Part shown: positions 1 to 25,127 of the stretch, piece by piece
How positions within the stretch are numbered: position 1 is the stretch's first letter
How the letters are laid out: each line of letters starts with the position of its first letter
Assembly (NCBI GenBank): GCA_030141605.1
Contig: JAQGDQ010000079.1
Location: forward strand, 250,001 to 310,000
Direction: 5' to 3'
Source: Tubiluchus corallicola
Lineage: Eukaryota > Priapulida > Priapulimorpha > Priapulimorphida > Tubiluchidae
Length of the DNA stretch: 60,000 nucleotides
Translations under genes and position numbers: made by a program
The notes under the pieces: generated by a model
The model's input: only the letters and a program-made list of their open reading frames with translations
Databases searched by the model: none
What the model was told of the DNA's origin: nothing

Positions 1-752
1 CATTTAATGCCGAGGAATGAAAGGCAAAAATTCTTGAGTGCCTGGGCCAAATACATCCATAAGAGCGAGAAACTGTGTCAACTGTAAGAGAAAATGCCTT
101 CGTCTAGGTTGCAATGAAAATAATGGATAATGAGAGCACATGCTGCAGATTTTAGCAATAATAACACAAAAGTTTTTCCCACATCTTTGGAAAAATCTGA
201 GAGAATGATTTAAAATTTTTCGTGTTTATACACAAGTGTCTATAACATCACTGTAGCAATGTTCAATTGATTCTGTTTTTTCTTCTTATAGTATCGTGAC
301 CAAAACTTTGCCACATCTTTTTCTTACAGTGGCAAACTGAAGCAGTGCTTACCATTGAATGGTAAGGCTACTACCTCACTAGTTTAACAATTCAATTCCA
401 CTGTTAAATAGACAAATGTGCATCATAATTAGTTTTTTATGTGTAACACTATTAGATGAAACTAATACAGGTACAGGGCAAAGCTGAGAGTTTATATAAA
501 TATTATTACATCATTTTTGAAGCAAACAAAAGCAAACCGGTTTGCATTTTCAAAAAGCAATGAGCAGTTTAGAAGAACTAAAGTTAGCTGGTTGTTTTTT
601 CAGTAAGTTGTGACAGATATGGCAAAGTGTCCCTTGGTTGTAGGACCACTCTTACAACCCAATTATTCCATCATAATGAAAGTTTACTGTATTTTCAGCT
701 AATGGAATGGCAGTTTCCAAGTTTATAACTTCAGAAAGTATGCAGCACTTAC
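1..752. other. SBF intron, left edge
   Basis: Non-coding AT-rich DNA after SBF exon 7. The peptide expected next in SBF proteins is not encoded in either strand here. No repeat or RNA was recognised. Confidence 0.6.
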
Positions 753-14453
<13,701 letters not shown>

Positions 14454-16278
14454 ATCACCAAGATTGCCGCAGGAGGTAAGTTGTGTAATGGCTCTTTATA
14501 CTAGCACACATTTTAAAAATAACAGAGCTTTGTGGTCTGCTGGTTGACCACTTTCTTAGCCAGATGAGTAAGATGATTCATGTTATTGTAAAGAAGATCG
14601 TACTGGTGGTGACATAAGATAACTTATTGCTGTCAAGCTCAAATTCTGCCTTTGTTGCAGTTTGCCAAAACAAGTCACGGACATCACATCCTTCAAAAAT
14701 GAAGCATAATTGTAGTCCTGTGGGAAAATAAGAAAATCACAATAATGCTAAACATATACATACGTAAATAAACATACGTCACTTTAAAAGGCATATGTCT
14801 GTTAGTCCACTCACTTGACTAGATTTACTTTGGACAAAGTTAAATTAATCATAGTCACACAGAAAACATCTTACTCTTGTTAATTTATGCTAGCCTAGTG
14901 CAATGATTTACAATACATGTTTGACAATTTTGACTTTTCAAAATTCAAAGAGCCGACTTTTAAAGTTTGACACACTTATTTATTCTCATTTTTGACAATA
15001 TATGACATGTAGTTACAATTCTGTTGCACTGTGGTCTAGCATGATGTTTATTCTGGCAAGAATTCCACAATTACAGAAAAATCAATTGAAAATCTGAAAC
15101 ACAGTTCTTATTGATCTTATGTCCAAATTTGCTGTTCAGTTGTTTTTGTTTTTATTCACAAGCAGGACAGAAAAATTTCTACCCACAGACAAAGGAAAGT
15201 TACATACAGAGTGTTCATAAAATATTATATGGAATCAACCAGTCCCACCTCAGATTTTGCTCAAAGTTTAGTAATGCTCTTTTAGTAGTATCTAAAATCT
15301 ACTGGAGTATATATTTATAAAGAAATTATCAGTGTTCATATAAGAACATTTTAAATAGAGGTATGTATATAAAAGGGTAATAAGACAACCAGGAAAGTAT
15401 TTCTAAATTTTGAAAATGATTAGCCAAACGTGGCATAGCTCACAAGACTTCGTCAAAGAATGATACAGAAAATGCGACTTTTGGAACTCCAACTAGAATG
15501 CGACTGGAGTCACATAAAAAACAATTGCAAATTAGTAGCAATTTCAATTTAGAAAATTCATCAACTGTTAATATAACTACAAACTTTGACATCATCTCTT
15601 TATTCTGTAATACTTTTGTGCTTAAACACAGTTTTGGAATGTTAATCATTTTAACATCGTCGTAATAATCTCCTGAAGGTGCATATGATGCATAATTGCA
15701 AGTGTACTATTGGAGAACACCTACATCCAGTTAAGGAACCCTATTCCTATGCGAAAACTACCAAGAATTCAGCATAATAATTTTGCAAATAATTACTAAA
15801 CTCACAAAAACACTTTATCAGATTCTAAGAAAATGTCAGAAGGTAAGGTGGGGCCGAATTTTGTTCAATTTGTTGATTTCACGTTAACTGCCTCTATCAA
15901 CTTACTCTATACGAAGATTATTCATGAATTCAGCTTAAATGATTTTTCTCAGCACACAGTTTTGTTAAAATTCGTGCTGACGAACGAAGTTTAATTGCAA
16001 CTAATATTTAATATACAAACACATAAGAAATAAACCACAAAAATTACTTTTTTGCACAGCTGAGTTTTTACAAACTGCAGAACTTACAGCCTAAAACTTT
16101 CGCCACTGGTGGCAGCACTTTGCGAAACCTTCCTCCCTCTAACGGTCACTTGGTAAAACTGTTTCCACGTGCTGAATTTTGCTTTTTTCGTGTGTTTTAA
16201 TTTCATATTTAAATTTTTGTGTTTTTTTTTCTAATGTAGCGTGTGACGAAATTAGTAAGTCACGCTTTTAGCAGCTAA
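14454..16278. promoter_or_regulatory. Divergent intergenic interval between SBF and PRMT5
   Basis: About 1.8 kb separates the SBF start codon (minus) from the PRMT5 start codon (plus), so both promoters should lie here unless SBF has distant 5' UTR exons. The PRMT5-proximal part (about 16090-16250) contains a palindromic E-box CACGTG at 16166-16171 and a long T-rich run before the PRMT5 start. An in-frame TAA at 16276-16278 directly precedes the PRMT5 ATG. No TATA box was called with confidence. An unassigned coding-like segment at 14578-14717 is listed separately. Confidence 0.5.
14578..14717 (-). other. Unassigned coding-like segment with splice acceptor
   Basis: Minus strand. A good acceptor (TTTTCCCACAG) is followed by an open frame that reads LQLCFIFEGCDVRDLFWQTA and TKAEFELDSNKLSYVTT before a TGA. 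The residue mix (Trp, Cys, acidic and basic residues, few Lys/Asn/Ile runs) looks more protein-like than the AT-rich background. I do not recognise the family, and no partner exon upstream was established. It could be a terminal exon of a small gene, a pseudogene fragment or chance. Confidence 0.25.
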
Positions 16279-18159
16279 ATGGCAGCCCGTGCTTCGATAG
16301 GGCAAGACTGTCATTTTTGTGCTGATATAACTCGCACTCTTCATTCATGTTCGGAATCTGGATACGAATTTGCCGCCTTACCTTTATCAAATCCACAATT
16401 TCGACGCGAATTTGTGGGAGGTAAACTCAAAGATAGGCACGAGCGCTTCACACGAGCTGACTTGATCCTGACTAGCCAAGACTGGTCAACTATAGTTGTA
16501 GGTAAGATATCAGCATGGCTTCAGGTTGATTCACCACATGAAGTGATACGAAGAAATTCAGAGTTAGCATTTCTGCAAGAATTTCAATATGCGATGTACC
16601 TGAGTTTGCCAGCAGTGATGGTTACTCTAACTAGTGGCAGTTGTGTCAACCTTGGGCGGCTGTTATTCCAAAAACTTCTTACTGGTTACACTACACAAGT
16701 GTGGATTAAATGTCCAATGAAAGCACCACAAATAAATCAGGTTAATTTTGTAGAAGGTCTTGCAGATCTGGACCTGAATGCTTCATCTTGTGGTGATAGC
16801 TGGGATTGGTGGCATAAACTACGTAGTGTTTGTGGCAGTCATAGAAAGTTAGGTTTAGCTCTTGTTATTCCACCAGATATTCCTGATCCAGAAGATGTTG
16901 ACCGATGGTTCGGTGAACCTGTGCGATGTGCCATTGTTCCAACTTCCATTTTTCTTACTAACAAGAAAGGTTTTCCTGTGTTGTCGCATGCACATCAGAT
17001 GCTGATACAAAGGTTGTATCGCCTAGAGGTGCAGCTAATGGTGAGCGGAAGCTGTCATCATGGGGAAAAAGGACTAGTCAGTTATCGTCAGTACCTCACT
17101 TACCTGTTTGAGACCATGCCACCTTTGGATACAATTGCAAAATTTGCTATAGGGTATGAAGACTTTCTTCAGTGCCCACTTCAGCCGCTCATGGATAATC
17201 TTGAATCGCAGACCTACGAAATTTTTGAAAAAGATCCCTTTAAGTATTCAGAGTACCAGCGAGCTATTCAGTTGGCAATAGTGGATAAGATTTCAGACGA
17301 AGAAAAAAAGACAAAATCCTTAGTAGTAATGGTAGTAGGAGCTGGTAGAGGTCCTTTGGTGAAAGCCGCTCTTGCTGCTGCTAAGTCTACTGACCGCAGG
17401 ATTCACGTGTTTGCTGTGGAGAAAAATCCAAATGCCATTGTCACTTTACTTCATCTAAAGAGTGAAGTGTGGGGTGATAAAGTGACAGTTGTGTCAAGTG
17501 ACATGCGAGAGTGGGAAGCACCACAGAAAGCCGACATTCTACTCAGTGAACTTCTGGGTTCATTTGGAGACAACGAACTTTCTCCTGAATGTCTTGATGG
17601 AGCCCAAAGGCTGCTTAAAGAAGATGGAATTAGCATACCTGAGTCTTACACATCGTATCTAAGTCCTCTGCAATCATCTAAACTATACAATGAAGTAAGA
17701 TCATCACGAGATAAGGATAAGCACCCAGAAGCACATTTTGAGATGCCATATGTAGTGAAAATACATAACCATACCTTACTTGCTGCTCCTCAGCCTGTAT
17801 TCACGTTTGCTCATCCTAATAAAGATGTAGTTATTGACAACAGCCGATACAAGATTCTGGAATTCCAAATATCAAACAATTGTACATTACATGGATTTGC
17901 GGGTTACTTTGATTGTAGGCTTTATAAAGATTCGATGCTCAGCATTGTTCCAGATCGCCATTCTGAAGGAATGTTTAGTTGGTTTCCAGCTTTTTTTCCT
18001 ATCAAAGCTCCAGTTTACTTATCCAAAGGCTGTATGGTAGAACTGCACATATGGCGTGTTGTAAGTGCTCATAAAGTTTGGTATGAGTGGTGTGTGACAA
18101 AACCCTGCATCACTGATATTCATAATTCTGGTGGTAGGGCTTACACTATTGGATTATGA
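16279..18159 (+). CDS. PRMT5: Protein arginine N-methyltransferase 5, intronless
   Basis: Type II arginine methyltransferase making symmetric dimethylarginine on Sm proteins, histones and other substrates, normally with the WD-repeat partner MEP50. One uninterrupted 626-residue frame matches the whole family length (about 637 in human). Order: N-terminal TIM-barrel region, then the Rossmann SAM-binding domain, then a beta-barrel C-terminus. Visible residues: Phe316 in EIFEKDP, the Phe tied to symmetric dimethylation; SAM motif GAGRGP at 354-359; post-motif AVEKNPNA; double-E motif SELLGSFGDNE with Glu424 and Glu433; C-terminus YTIGL, as in other PRMT5s. The start has an in-frame TAA just upstream. 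There is no stop or frameshift, so it looks functional. The lack of any coding intron is striking beside neighbours with many introns and suggests a retrocopied origin. Confidence 0.98.
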   Translation: MAARASIGQDCHFCADITRTLHSCSESGYEFAALPLSNPQFRREFVGGKLKDRHERFTRADLILTSQDWSTIVVGKISAWLQVDSPHEVIRRNSELAFLQEFQYAMYLSLPAVMVTLTSGSCVNLGRLLFQKLLTGYTTQVWIKCPMKAPQINQVNFVEGLADLDLNASSCGDSWDWWHKLRSVCGSHRKLGLALVIPPDIPDPEDVDRWFGEPVRCAIVPTSIFLTNKKGFPVLSHAHQMLIQRLYRLEVQLMVSGSCHHGEKGLVSYRQYLTYLFETMPPLDTIAKFAIGYEDFLQCPLQPLMDNLESQTYEIFEKDPFKYSEYQRAIQLAIVDKISDEEKKTKSLVVMVVGAGRGPLVKAALAAAKSTDRRIHVFAVEKNPNAIVTLLHLKSEVWGDKVTVVSSDMREWEAPQKADILLSELLGSFGDNELSPECLDGAQRLLKEDGISIPESYTSYLSPLQSSKLYNEVRSSRDKDKHPEAHFEMPYVVKIHNHTLLAAPQPVFTFAHPNKDVVIDNSRYKILEFQISNNCTLHGFAGYFDCRLYKDSMLSIVPDRHSEGMFSWFPAFFPIKAPVYLSKGCMVELHIWRVVSAHKVWYEWCVTKPCITDIHNSGGRAYTIGL

Positions 18160-19332
18160 CATCTAATTAATTTACTTAGTAATTAAGCATTTATAACTAT
18201 TGGCCAGACAGTTTAGATGAGGCCTGTTACCCTTACCAGTCCTTTATGTCTCACAGGACTTTCCAGTTTAATACTTTTTTACATTTTTTGTTATTTTTTT
18301 TGTACTTTTTGTGATTTCAAAAAAAGCCTAATTTAAGGAATTTCATCAGCAATGATTTTGTTTAGTGAGGTATAAATTGATGGATTCCATTGATTCCCTC
18401 TTTAGTTCAGTAATTTGTTTCGCGCAGTTTTTTCATTTGGAAATAGCAGTTTTTTATTTTGAAATAATTGACTAGTTACTTTTCTATTCATTGGTGTCAT
18501 ATGATTTGAGTATTGCAAAACTAAATGTCATTTGCTAGACCTGTTTCAGTTCTTGCAAATTTTACCAATTAGTTTGCTATTAAGTTTACAGCGTTTACTA
18601 ATTTATGAATACATAAACGAATGCTATGAGTATTAAAAAATAAGACACCCACGTTTTACTCGAGAATTTTAAGTAATCTTTTTCTCACTGAACATAGTTG
18701 ATGTATCTGAAAAGCTTAACATTGTTTTTGTCATGCATCTCGATGTAGTCATCAACCAGATGATTGTTATGTATGATGTTATTTATATCTTAGTAAAAAT
18801 TAAATAGTTAGAGCTCTGTGTCTTATTTATGACTGTGCTGGTAATTTATATCTCGTAAGTGTTGAAGTCTGAGCACTCTAAACTGGGCCAGCCTCTGCTT
18901 AATAGTTATATGTATTGCTAAGAAAGAGCTACATGCCATTTGGTTTCCAGAAAGCACTGTTGCAACATTTTTGTTATCGTTTCTGTTGTTGTTGAACTAA
19001 TTTGTTCATAGCAAGCTGCTACCTTTATTTCTAGAAAATTGTTGGAACTTCAAACTTGTATTATAATTAATAGATATGAGCAGTCCTAAGGACACATGCA
19101 ATACAGTAATTATCTGTTGTATAGCTATTGGCATAATAAATCTAATAATCATCTGCCAGTTATATAATGTTCTAGTGACTGTCTGTAAATAGTTGCATTC
19201 TCGTACTAGTTAAAATGGTTTGGTCAGTCAATGCCTGCAGGTTTTCTCTCTACTAATTTCTTGTTTATATTATAGCTTTGTAAGTAGGTCTTAGCTGTAC
19301 AGCTTGCACTGATAATATTTGCTAAAAATAAA
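18160..19332 (+). other. PRMT5: PRMT5 3' UTR, probable
   Basis: AT-rich, non-coding sequence following the PRMT5 stop codon. AATAAA hexamers occur at 19135-19140 and 19327-19332 and are candidate poly(A) signals. No long poly(A) tract marking a recent retrocopy end is visible. Confidence 0.45.
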
Positions 19333-22124
19333 ATCACAAAGAAACACTTTACTATAACGTTCTTGTTTGAACTATGGTTTTATTTTTTCTCCAGTTGTGC
19401 TTGTAATTGGCTTTCCAAGTGTTAGAAGAATATTGTTGAACCAAAACTCAAGTCGTGCAATGCAATGTATATCCACCACACAAGTGGTACCAACTACATA
19501 CTATTGCATGTCCTTTTAAAATTTGTTAGGTATTGTCATTTGTGCTGTGCTACTCAACATTATTAGTTACTGAAATTTTTCTTAAACGTGTGGCATATGC
19601 AATAGTGCTTAGCATTGCGCCTCACTGTGGAATTCCAATTATTAGCATTTCACTGTCATATACTTCTTTCCACATTTTCGATTTAGAAGTGTCTCATGCT
19701 TGAATTGATTTGAAGTGATGTTGAATTGGTGTCCAACCAAAGTCGAAATTGGTTTGAAACTCGAATGTATGACAGTATCTGTATTGTTTCCAGACTAAAC
19801 AACATGATAAATTATTGTTGGATTGTAAAATGACATAAATCGAAAAAGATTATTATATTTTTAAGACATTCTCATCGAACATCAGGTAGAAAAACTAAGT
19901 CTGTATACCTGATCCCCCATACTAATAATAAATACTTCTAGGTATGCAACTTTATGTAGCTAGAACCATACCACCTGTTGTAGTATTCATAGTCCAACTT
20001 CCTTTTAAATAGTACGGAACATCCTCAGACAAGAACTTACAACTCTCTAACATCCCATCTATATTGATGCTTTACTAACTTCCTCTTCTGACCTCGTGTG
20101 AGTGTGACATTTTGTGAAGAAAATGCATCAATGTCAACTAGATCACTCAGGATCTTAACTTTGATCATGTCCCATAGGGAGCATATAATTAATGCAACTA
20201 AGCAGTTCCTGGTAGTCTTTTCAGTCCCCTAACCACTTCATAGTGGCCTGTCCATGTCAAGTGTTTCATACCAAATTTTCTTGCTCTATTATGGGTCTTA
20301 CCAAGGACATATGGGTTATCATTTTGCCATCTGAGATGAAAACTCATATTCTTTTTATTTTTATAACACTAGTGATATCATTTGCTTTCTTGGCTGCAGT
20401 GATTTATGAAACTTCAGGTCATTTTCAACCTCAAAATCGAGGCATTTTTTGTCAGACACTGCAGCCAGCTCTGACACTGCGTCTCTGCTATCAGTGTGAT
20501 ACCTCTTGTAGCATATAGATGAATGACCTTGCCTTCCGTTTGAATTCGAGTTGCCACAGTCTGAATTATTCCTGCATCTTATCTGATCTTGTTGCAGTGC
20601 TTATCTCCTGCCAGGTGTCTCAACTGTATTACTGTTTTTCTAAAGTCCTATAGGTATCAGTTGCTGTTTTGCCTTGCAATTTTCCATAATAATTGGTAAC
20701 GCTACACATAATCACCATTAAATTTTATTATAAACACTAGACCGTTTGTTTGTTTTTGTTTAACTATAAAATGAAAATTTCTGTTGATTTCATCTAATAA
20801 TCGGTTTTCTCGGAGTCCATGTACGACAAAATTTAATCAATTCGTTTACTTGAATCAGTCGGTGTCGTAGCCAAGGCACAATTTATTAGCTACCCTACCG
20901 AAAGCATGAAACGTCGAAAAAGTGGTATTACTGGGCTGAAGCGCGATTGTGCATTATGCTTTAGTTCAGCGAGGAAAGTCGTGTGTTTATAATTGCTTTA
21001 AGTGTTTTTAATTGCAAAACGGATTTTTCTGAAGAACAATATTACATACTTTCACCTAGTAAGTATCTTGTTTTTTTTCTTATTACTACAATGTCTATTT
21101 TTATAATAAGTTTCATTAAAATAAGATTTATTTGTCTCCTGCAGGTTAACAAGACAGAAACATTTAGTTATTTTTAAATTCAGTACTGTAGTATGCAAAA
21201 TTATTTGTAATGTAGAAGGAAATACTATTACAACGTAGTGTGTAGAAAGTGTGACGAATGACCATACGGTCAACTACAAAGAAATTCTGTAGTTTTTATA
21301 CTTGGCTGAATAAGCTAATGGCATGCTTGTGAAATTCATTTCTTAAAAATAAAATTCATAAATATGCTGAACACTTGAACACGATAAAATAAAGATGGTT
21401 TCATAATAGGAGAACTGAATAATATACAAAAGCACAATTAAAAATTAACAAAATTAATGCAAAACCAGAATTAATTGACATATGATTTTAAGCAACTAAA
21501 GTAGCATGCTCCTTTAAATGTAATATTAATTATTACTAATAATTATGGAAATCAATACATGCATGAAGGGTCAAAGTTGTGCAGTAAATTATGAAACAAA
21601 ACAAAATCATATTAAATGAAAAACCATTGAAACCAAAAAATGATACATGTTGGTGTCCATTAATCATCCATTAATGATGGCATGTTACATCCATTGTGTC
21701 ATGTCAACACTGTTTTAATCATATGATTAATCATGATTAATATCAATGTATGGCTATGGGGTTTGACTTGTAATGACATTGTAGAATTAGCCATTGATGT
21801 ATTAAGAAAGGTTAATACCTACAAGGTTGTACATGAGTTGATACTGATAAGAAAGTATAAATTGTATAATTTGCGTAGTCAATAAAGTTTCTAAATTTTG
21901 CAATGTCCATTTAAGTAAATATCATATGTACGATATCAGCGTTATTTTGCAAATGGGCACTTTTCTTGATGCCTGTTTGCTCGCTGAGCTGGCCTTGTGT
22001 ATCCACAGCGGTACAGTGTGTTGATGACCGTGTTAATGTTGGTTTTGCACAGACAGCAATTACTTGTAGTGTATGTGTGATGTTGAAGAAAACAGCTAAT
22101 TATTCTTAAATTTAAAATAGTTCG

Positions 22125-22307
22125 TTTAAAGAACACAAAGGAGAATTCTTACATAATGCTAGGTATGTGATTATCTATTATTCTAGCTTAGGTGAGCAGA
22201 CTTGAATCTGACCTACGTGAATGTGAATGAACGCAATAAAGATCAGGTCTGGATATAAACTTCTCAAATTTAAAGAGCAAGAAGACAGAATTCTGACATA
22301 ATGCTAG
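22125..22307. repeat. Imperfect direct repeat, about 38 bp, period about 145
   Basis: Two copies (22125-22162 and 22269-22307) share TTTAAAGA at the left, and AGAATTCT and ACATAATGCTAG at the right, with a few substitutions in between. This looks like an old local duplication just left of the 22314-23480 segment. Confidence 0.6.
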
Positions 22308-22313
22308 AAAATT

Positions 22314-23480
22314 GTCTTGAAATTTTGTATCACCCACGTGCTGTCTTGCTGCATACGGACCTTGTATTAGTAGTAAAATTAGTAGTAATTTTAACTCCAG
22401 CGCTGACAGTTAGATGCAGCCATTTTAACAGTCAGTCATTGGGTAGGAAGTTGCAGTAAGTTTAGATAACATTGTGTTAAGTAGGGATGTCACCGAAACT
22501 GAATTTACTAACCGAAACCGAAATTTATCAAACGTAAGAAACCGATACCGAAACAAAACCGAACAGAAACATTTTTGCAAAACCAACTAGTATTAAAACT
22601 GAAATAAGAACATTCTAAAATAAGTAAAATATTTCATTTTTTGTTTTTCTGCTTTTATTTGCTGTGATACAAAATTACTGGTAAAAAACACAAGGATGTT
22701 TTATAGTATAGCACCTCAAGTTTGATGGATTGGCTTACATTAGAAAAATTAATGTGTTACAATATTTTTGGATTTAAGTATCCTTAATGATTAATGTTTA
22801 AAGATTGTAATGCTTTATTAAAATAAAGAAACTTTGTTTTGTAGATATCTTGTTGCCTATATTTCATAAATTATAAAATTAAAACCGATTTTGCTCAAAT
22901 AAATTCAAACATGGCTTGATATTTCGGTTTTGATTATGCCTGTGACCCTAAAACTTCGCAGTGGTCAGCACTGAAGATGTGCCACATTGCTGTGAAAAGC
23001 ACATCACAAACTCTTATTTAAACAAAGTTTTCGCTTTATTTGAACTACTTTAGGCAAGATTTTTCAGCGGTTTTTGACATCTAGGAGAAAAGAAAAGGTA
23101 AATTCGATAAACACTAGTAAAACCCTGGAAAATGGTACCCAAAATTGTCCCAAATTTCCGCTACGAAACTTAAAAAAAATTTGCTGAAACCTAACTGAAC
23201 TGAAAATTTCGTTTTGACAGCATCCTTGGTGTTAAGTTAGAAAAAATAATCAGAGCATGCATAGCGCACTCTTCAGTAACTAAGCAAAAGCATGAATTAT
23301 GTTGTATCTCATTAACAAGATATTCTATCAGTTGACTTGACCGTTTTATATCACAAAGAATAAATTCTGTTGTACAGTCTTTCTTATGGCTTTCAAACAG
23401 GTAAGCATAATGCTACTTAAGTAATAGGTATGAAAAGTTTTTGGGGCATACTTTAAAATTCACTTTTCATCCTCTTCAAA
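22314..23480 (+). repeat. Segmental pair, copy A (interrupted by hAT-like insertion)
   Basis: Diverged copy of 34622-35055. Shared blocks in the same order include CTGAAATTTT-type start, GCAGCCATTTTAA, GTTTAGATAACATTGTG, AAGTT.GAAAAAATAAT, TAACTAAG, AACAAGAT, AGTCTTTC and CAG|GTAAGC..AATGCTA. Removing the insertion plus one target-site copy leaves about 412 bp. The CAG|GTAAGC at 23400/23401 looks like a splice donor, and GCCATTTT (22429-22436) is a YY1-like core. It precedes the ORP8 exon at 24994, so it may be a non-coding first exon with its promoter. Confidence 0.75.
22482..23228. mobile_element. Non-autonomous hAT-like element with 8-bp target duplication
   Basis: A 747-bp insertion flanked by exact 8-bp copies of GTGTTAAG (22474-22481 and 23229-23236). 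The ends are short imperfect inverted repeats, TAGGGATG and CATCCTTG (6 of 8 match). The left end is rich in ACCGAAAC-type repeats. It carries no transposase frame. The related segment at 34767-34800 has no insertion (GATAACATTGTGCGAAGTTTG), an independent empty site that supports the borders. Confidence 0.85.
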
Positions 23481-24993
23481 TGCTGTGCTTTGCTGTAACA
23501 GACATGTCTAATGCTTATAAATACTTTAAAAAAAAATTAATAGCCATTATTATTATTATAATTTTAGAAGTGTAATGACATTTATATATTTATATGCCAC
23601 GGAATAACTGCAATTCCAAAAATGTCTGTATAAGAAACAATGTGAGACAGGTGCAGTTTCATGACCTGTTTGTAAAACTTGGGGAATTTAAGATTGATTA
23701 TTTAACAGACAATAAATGTATATAATATGGGATACATTTGCAGTTTATCTAATATTTCTAGCACATTATCTTAAACTCTAAAAGCAATCATCTGTCAGAT
23801 GTATTTACGAGAAAATTATGTAAACTTTTTTTGCTTAATGTTTAGCAGAATGAAGTAAAAAGTATATGCAGTTAATGTTTTAAACACAAAAACTGTCTAT
23901 GAGAAACCATTGACTATGTGTGCCAAGACTATTCAGCTTGGTATTGTGCTCATTTTCCATTGTATACTTGACGGATGATGAAGAAATTATGTATAAAGAA
24001 AGCTTTTTTGTGTTATAATCAATAATGTAATTATTGATGCTTCATTTCTAAAAGGAAGACTCAGAAGCAAGTGTTGACTATTTGATGCTCTCTGTCGTGC
24101 TTTCTGTGGCACACAAATGTAGAAAAAGGATAGATACTCGTTAGAAACTGCTAAATCTAGAAACTGTTGGAATTGGATAAATGCTGCTGGTGCCTGTTAG
24201 AAAACCAATATAGCTATTTGCCATAATTTCATGTGAATTATGCCATATTTGCCATAATACACATGTATTACCACATTCCTGTAAGTAATTACAACATACT
24301 GTAACTGGCAAATTGGACTCAAAACTGAGAGAGACTTTGGTAAAAAATTCTATGCATGCATTGAATGCAAAAAAATGTTAATTAAATGTAGCTAATACTG
24401 ACACGAGATTTGGCATAGTCAGTACTTTTACTTAAATGTATTTCGTATAAATATAGACCACATATCATTAAACAGCTTTTTTGTATCTGTCAATGAAATA
24501 CTCTGCCTCTACCTTAATGATTTAAGATTTCTTACAAAGTATAAAATTGACTACTTCATCTTTACAAATACGAATTGTTTGGTATGAATAAGTTAAAATA
24601 ACTAATATGTGCTATGATACATGCAGTACAAAATAAGTAACAAAACTGTACCAATCTATATTCGTCTGCTAATTTCATTTTCAAATACACTTTGATAAAG
24701 AAATTTTTTACTTATTACATTTGTCTGGAACATGTCGAATACACTTTCCTGTTTTATAACTGCATGGCAGAAATAACACATTTGTTTCCTTCCTTCATGC
24801 AGCATTCCAAAATTTTAGCTATGTTAAGTCTTTCTAGGGATTCTTGTATATTATTATTGTGCAAATAATTGCTAATATTTTTCTCTATGAAATACAGTGT
24901 TTCTGAAAAGATTTTCTTGCCACATTTTTTAAATAACTTCTTTCAGCCAATAAAAATGTTGCACCAATTATATTTATCGATGTATTTTCTCAG

Positions 24994-25057
24994 GTGACCA
25001 CCCAGTAATGTTGGTGACGTAGGGAAGTTATGGACGACAACTAACATAATATGAAAA
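24994..25057 (+). promoter_or_regulatory. OSBPL8: ORP8 exon 1 leader with three upstream ORFs
   Basis: Leader between a TATTTTCTCAG acceptor and the main ATG at 25058. It holds three tiny upstream ORFs: 25008-25022 (4 codons plus stop), 25030-25044 (4 codons plus stop) and 25051-25071 (6 codons plus stop). The last one overlaps the main start. A TGA in the main frame at 25052-25054 closes the upstream reading. Such stacking would be expected to damp translation of the downstream frame. Confidence 0.55.
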
Positions 25058-25127
25058 ATGTCTGGTCATAATGACGAAATTGGAAAACAAAGTGTGGGTG
25101 ATCAAAAACTTCCCACAGGAAGGCTTG
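25058..25127 (+). CDS. OSBPL8: ORP8 exon 1, coding part
   Basis: Starts MSGHNDEIGKQSVGDQKLPT and ends G|GTAAGT in phase 1. Joining to the exon at 35838 is in frame (split Val, then SS, then MDVPNPAQ). The protein-like composition and strong donor support it, but no family similarity exists at this end. An alternative is that translation starts at the MDVP methionine in the next exon. Confidence 0.6.

Larger units (their letters stand above)
19333..24993. other. Intergenic DNA between PRMT5 and ORP8
   Basis: AT-rich and without a recognised gene. Contains a hAT-like insertion (22482-23228), one member of a diverged segmental pair (22314-23480), and an imperfect direct repeat (22125-22162 and 22269-22307). 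ORP8 promoter and 5' UTR exons probably lie in its right part. A candidate 5' UTR donor CAG|GTAAGC is at 23400/23401. Confidence 0.6.

Noticed and set aside
1-81. Candidate SBF exon 8 on the minus strand after a TCTTACAG acceptor
   Set aside because: The phase fits, but the peptide (LTQFLALMDVFGPGTQ...) does not match the expected SBF DLDGG segment and stops within 26 codons.
17451-17636. Antisense frame inside PRMT5
   Set aside because: Shadow of a strongly conserved coding sequence on the other strand.
20050-20660. Possible eroded retroelement (frame 20243-20518)
   Set aside because: No reverse transcriptase, gag or transposase motif could be recognised in any frame.
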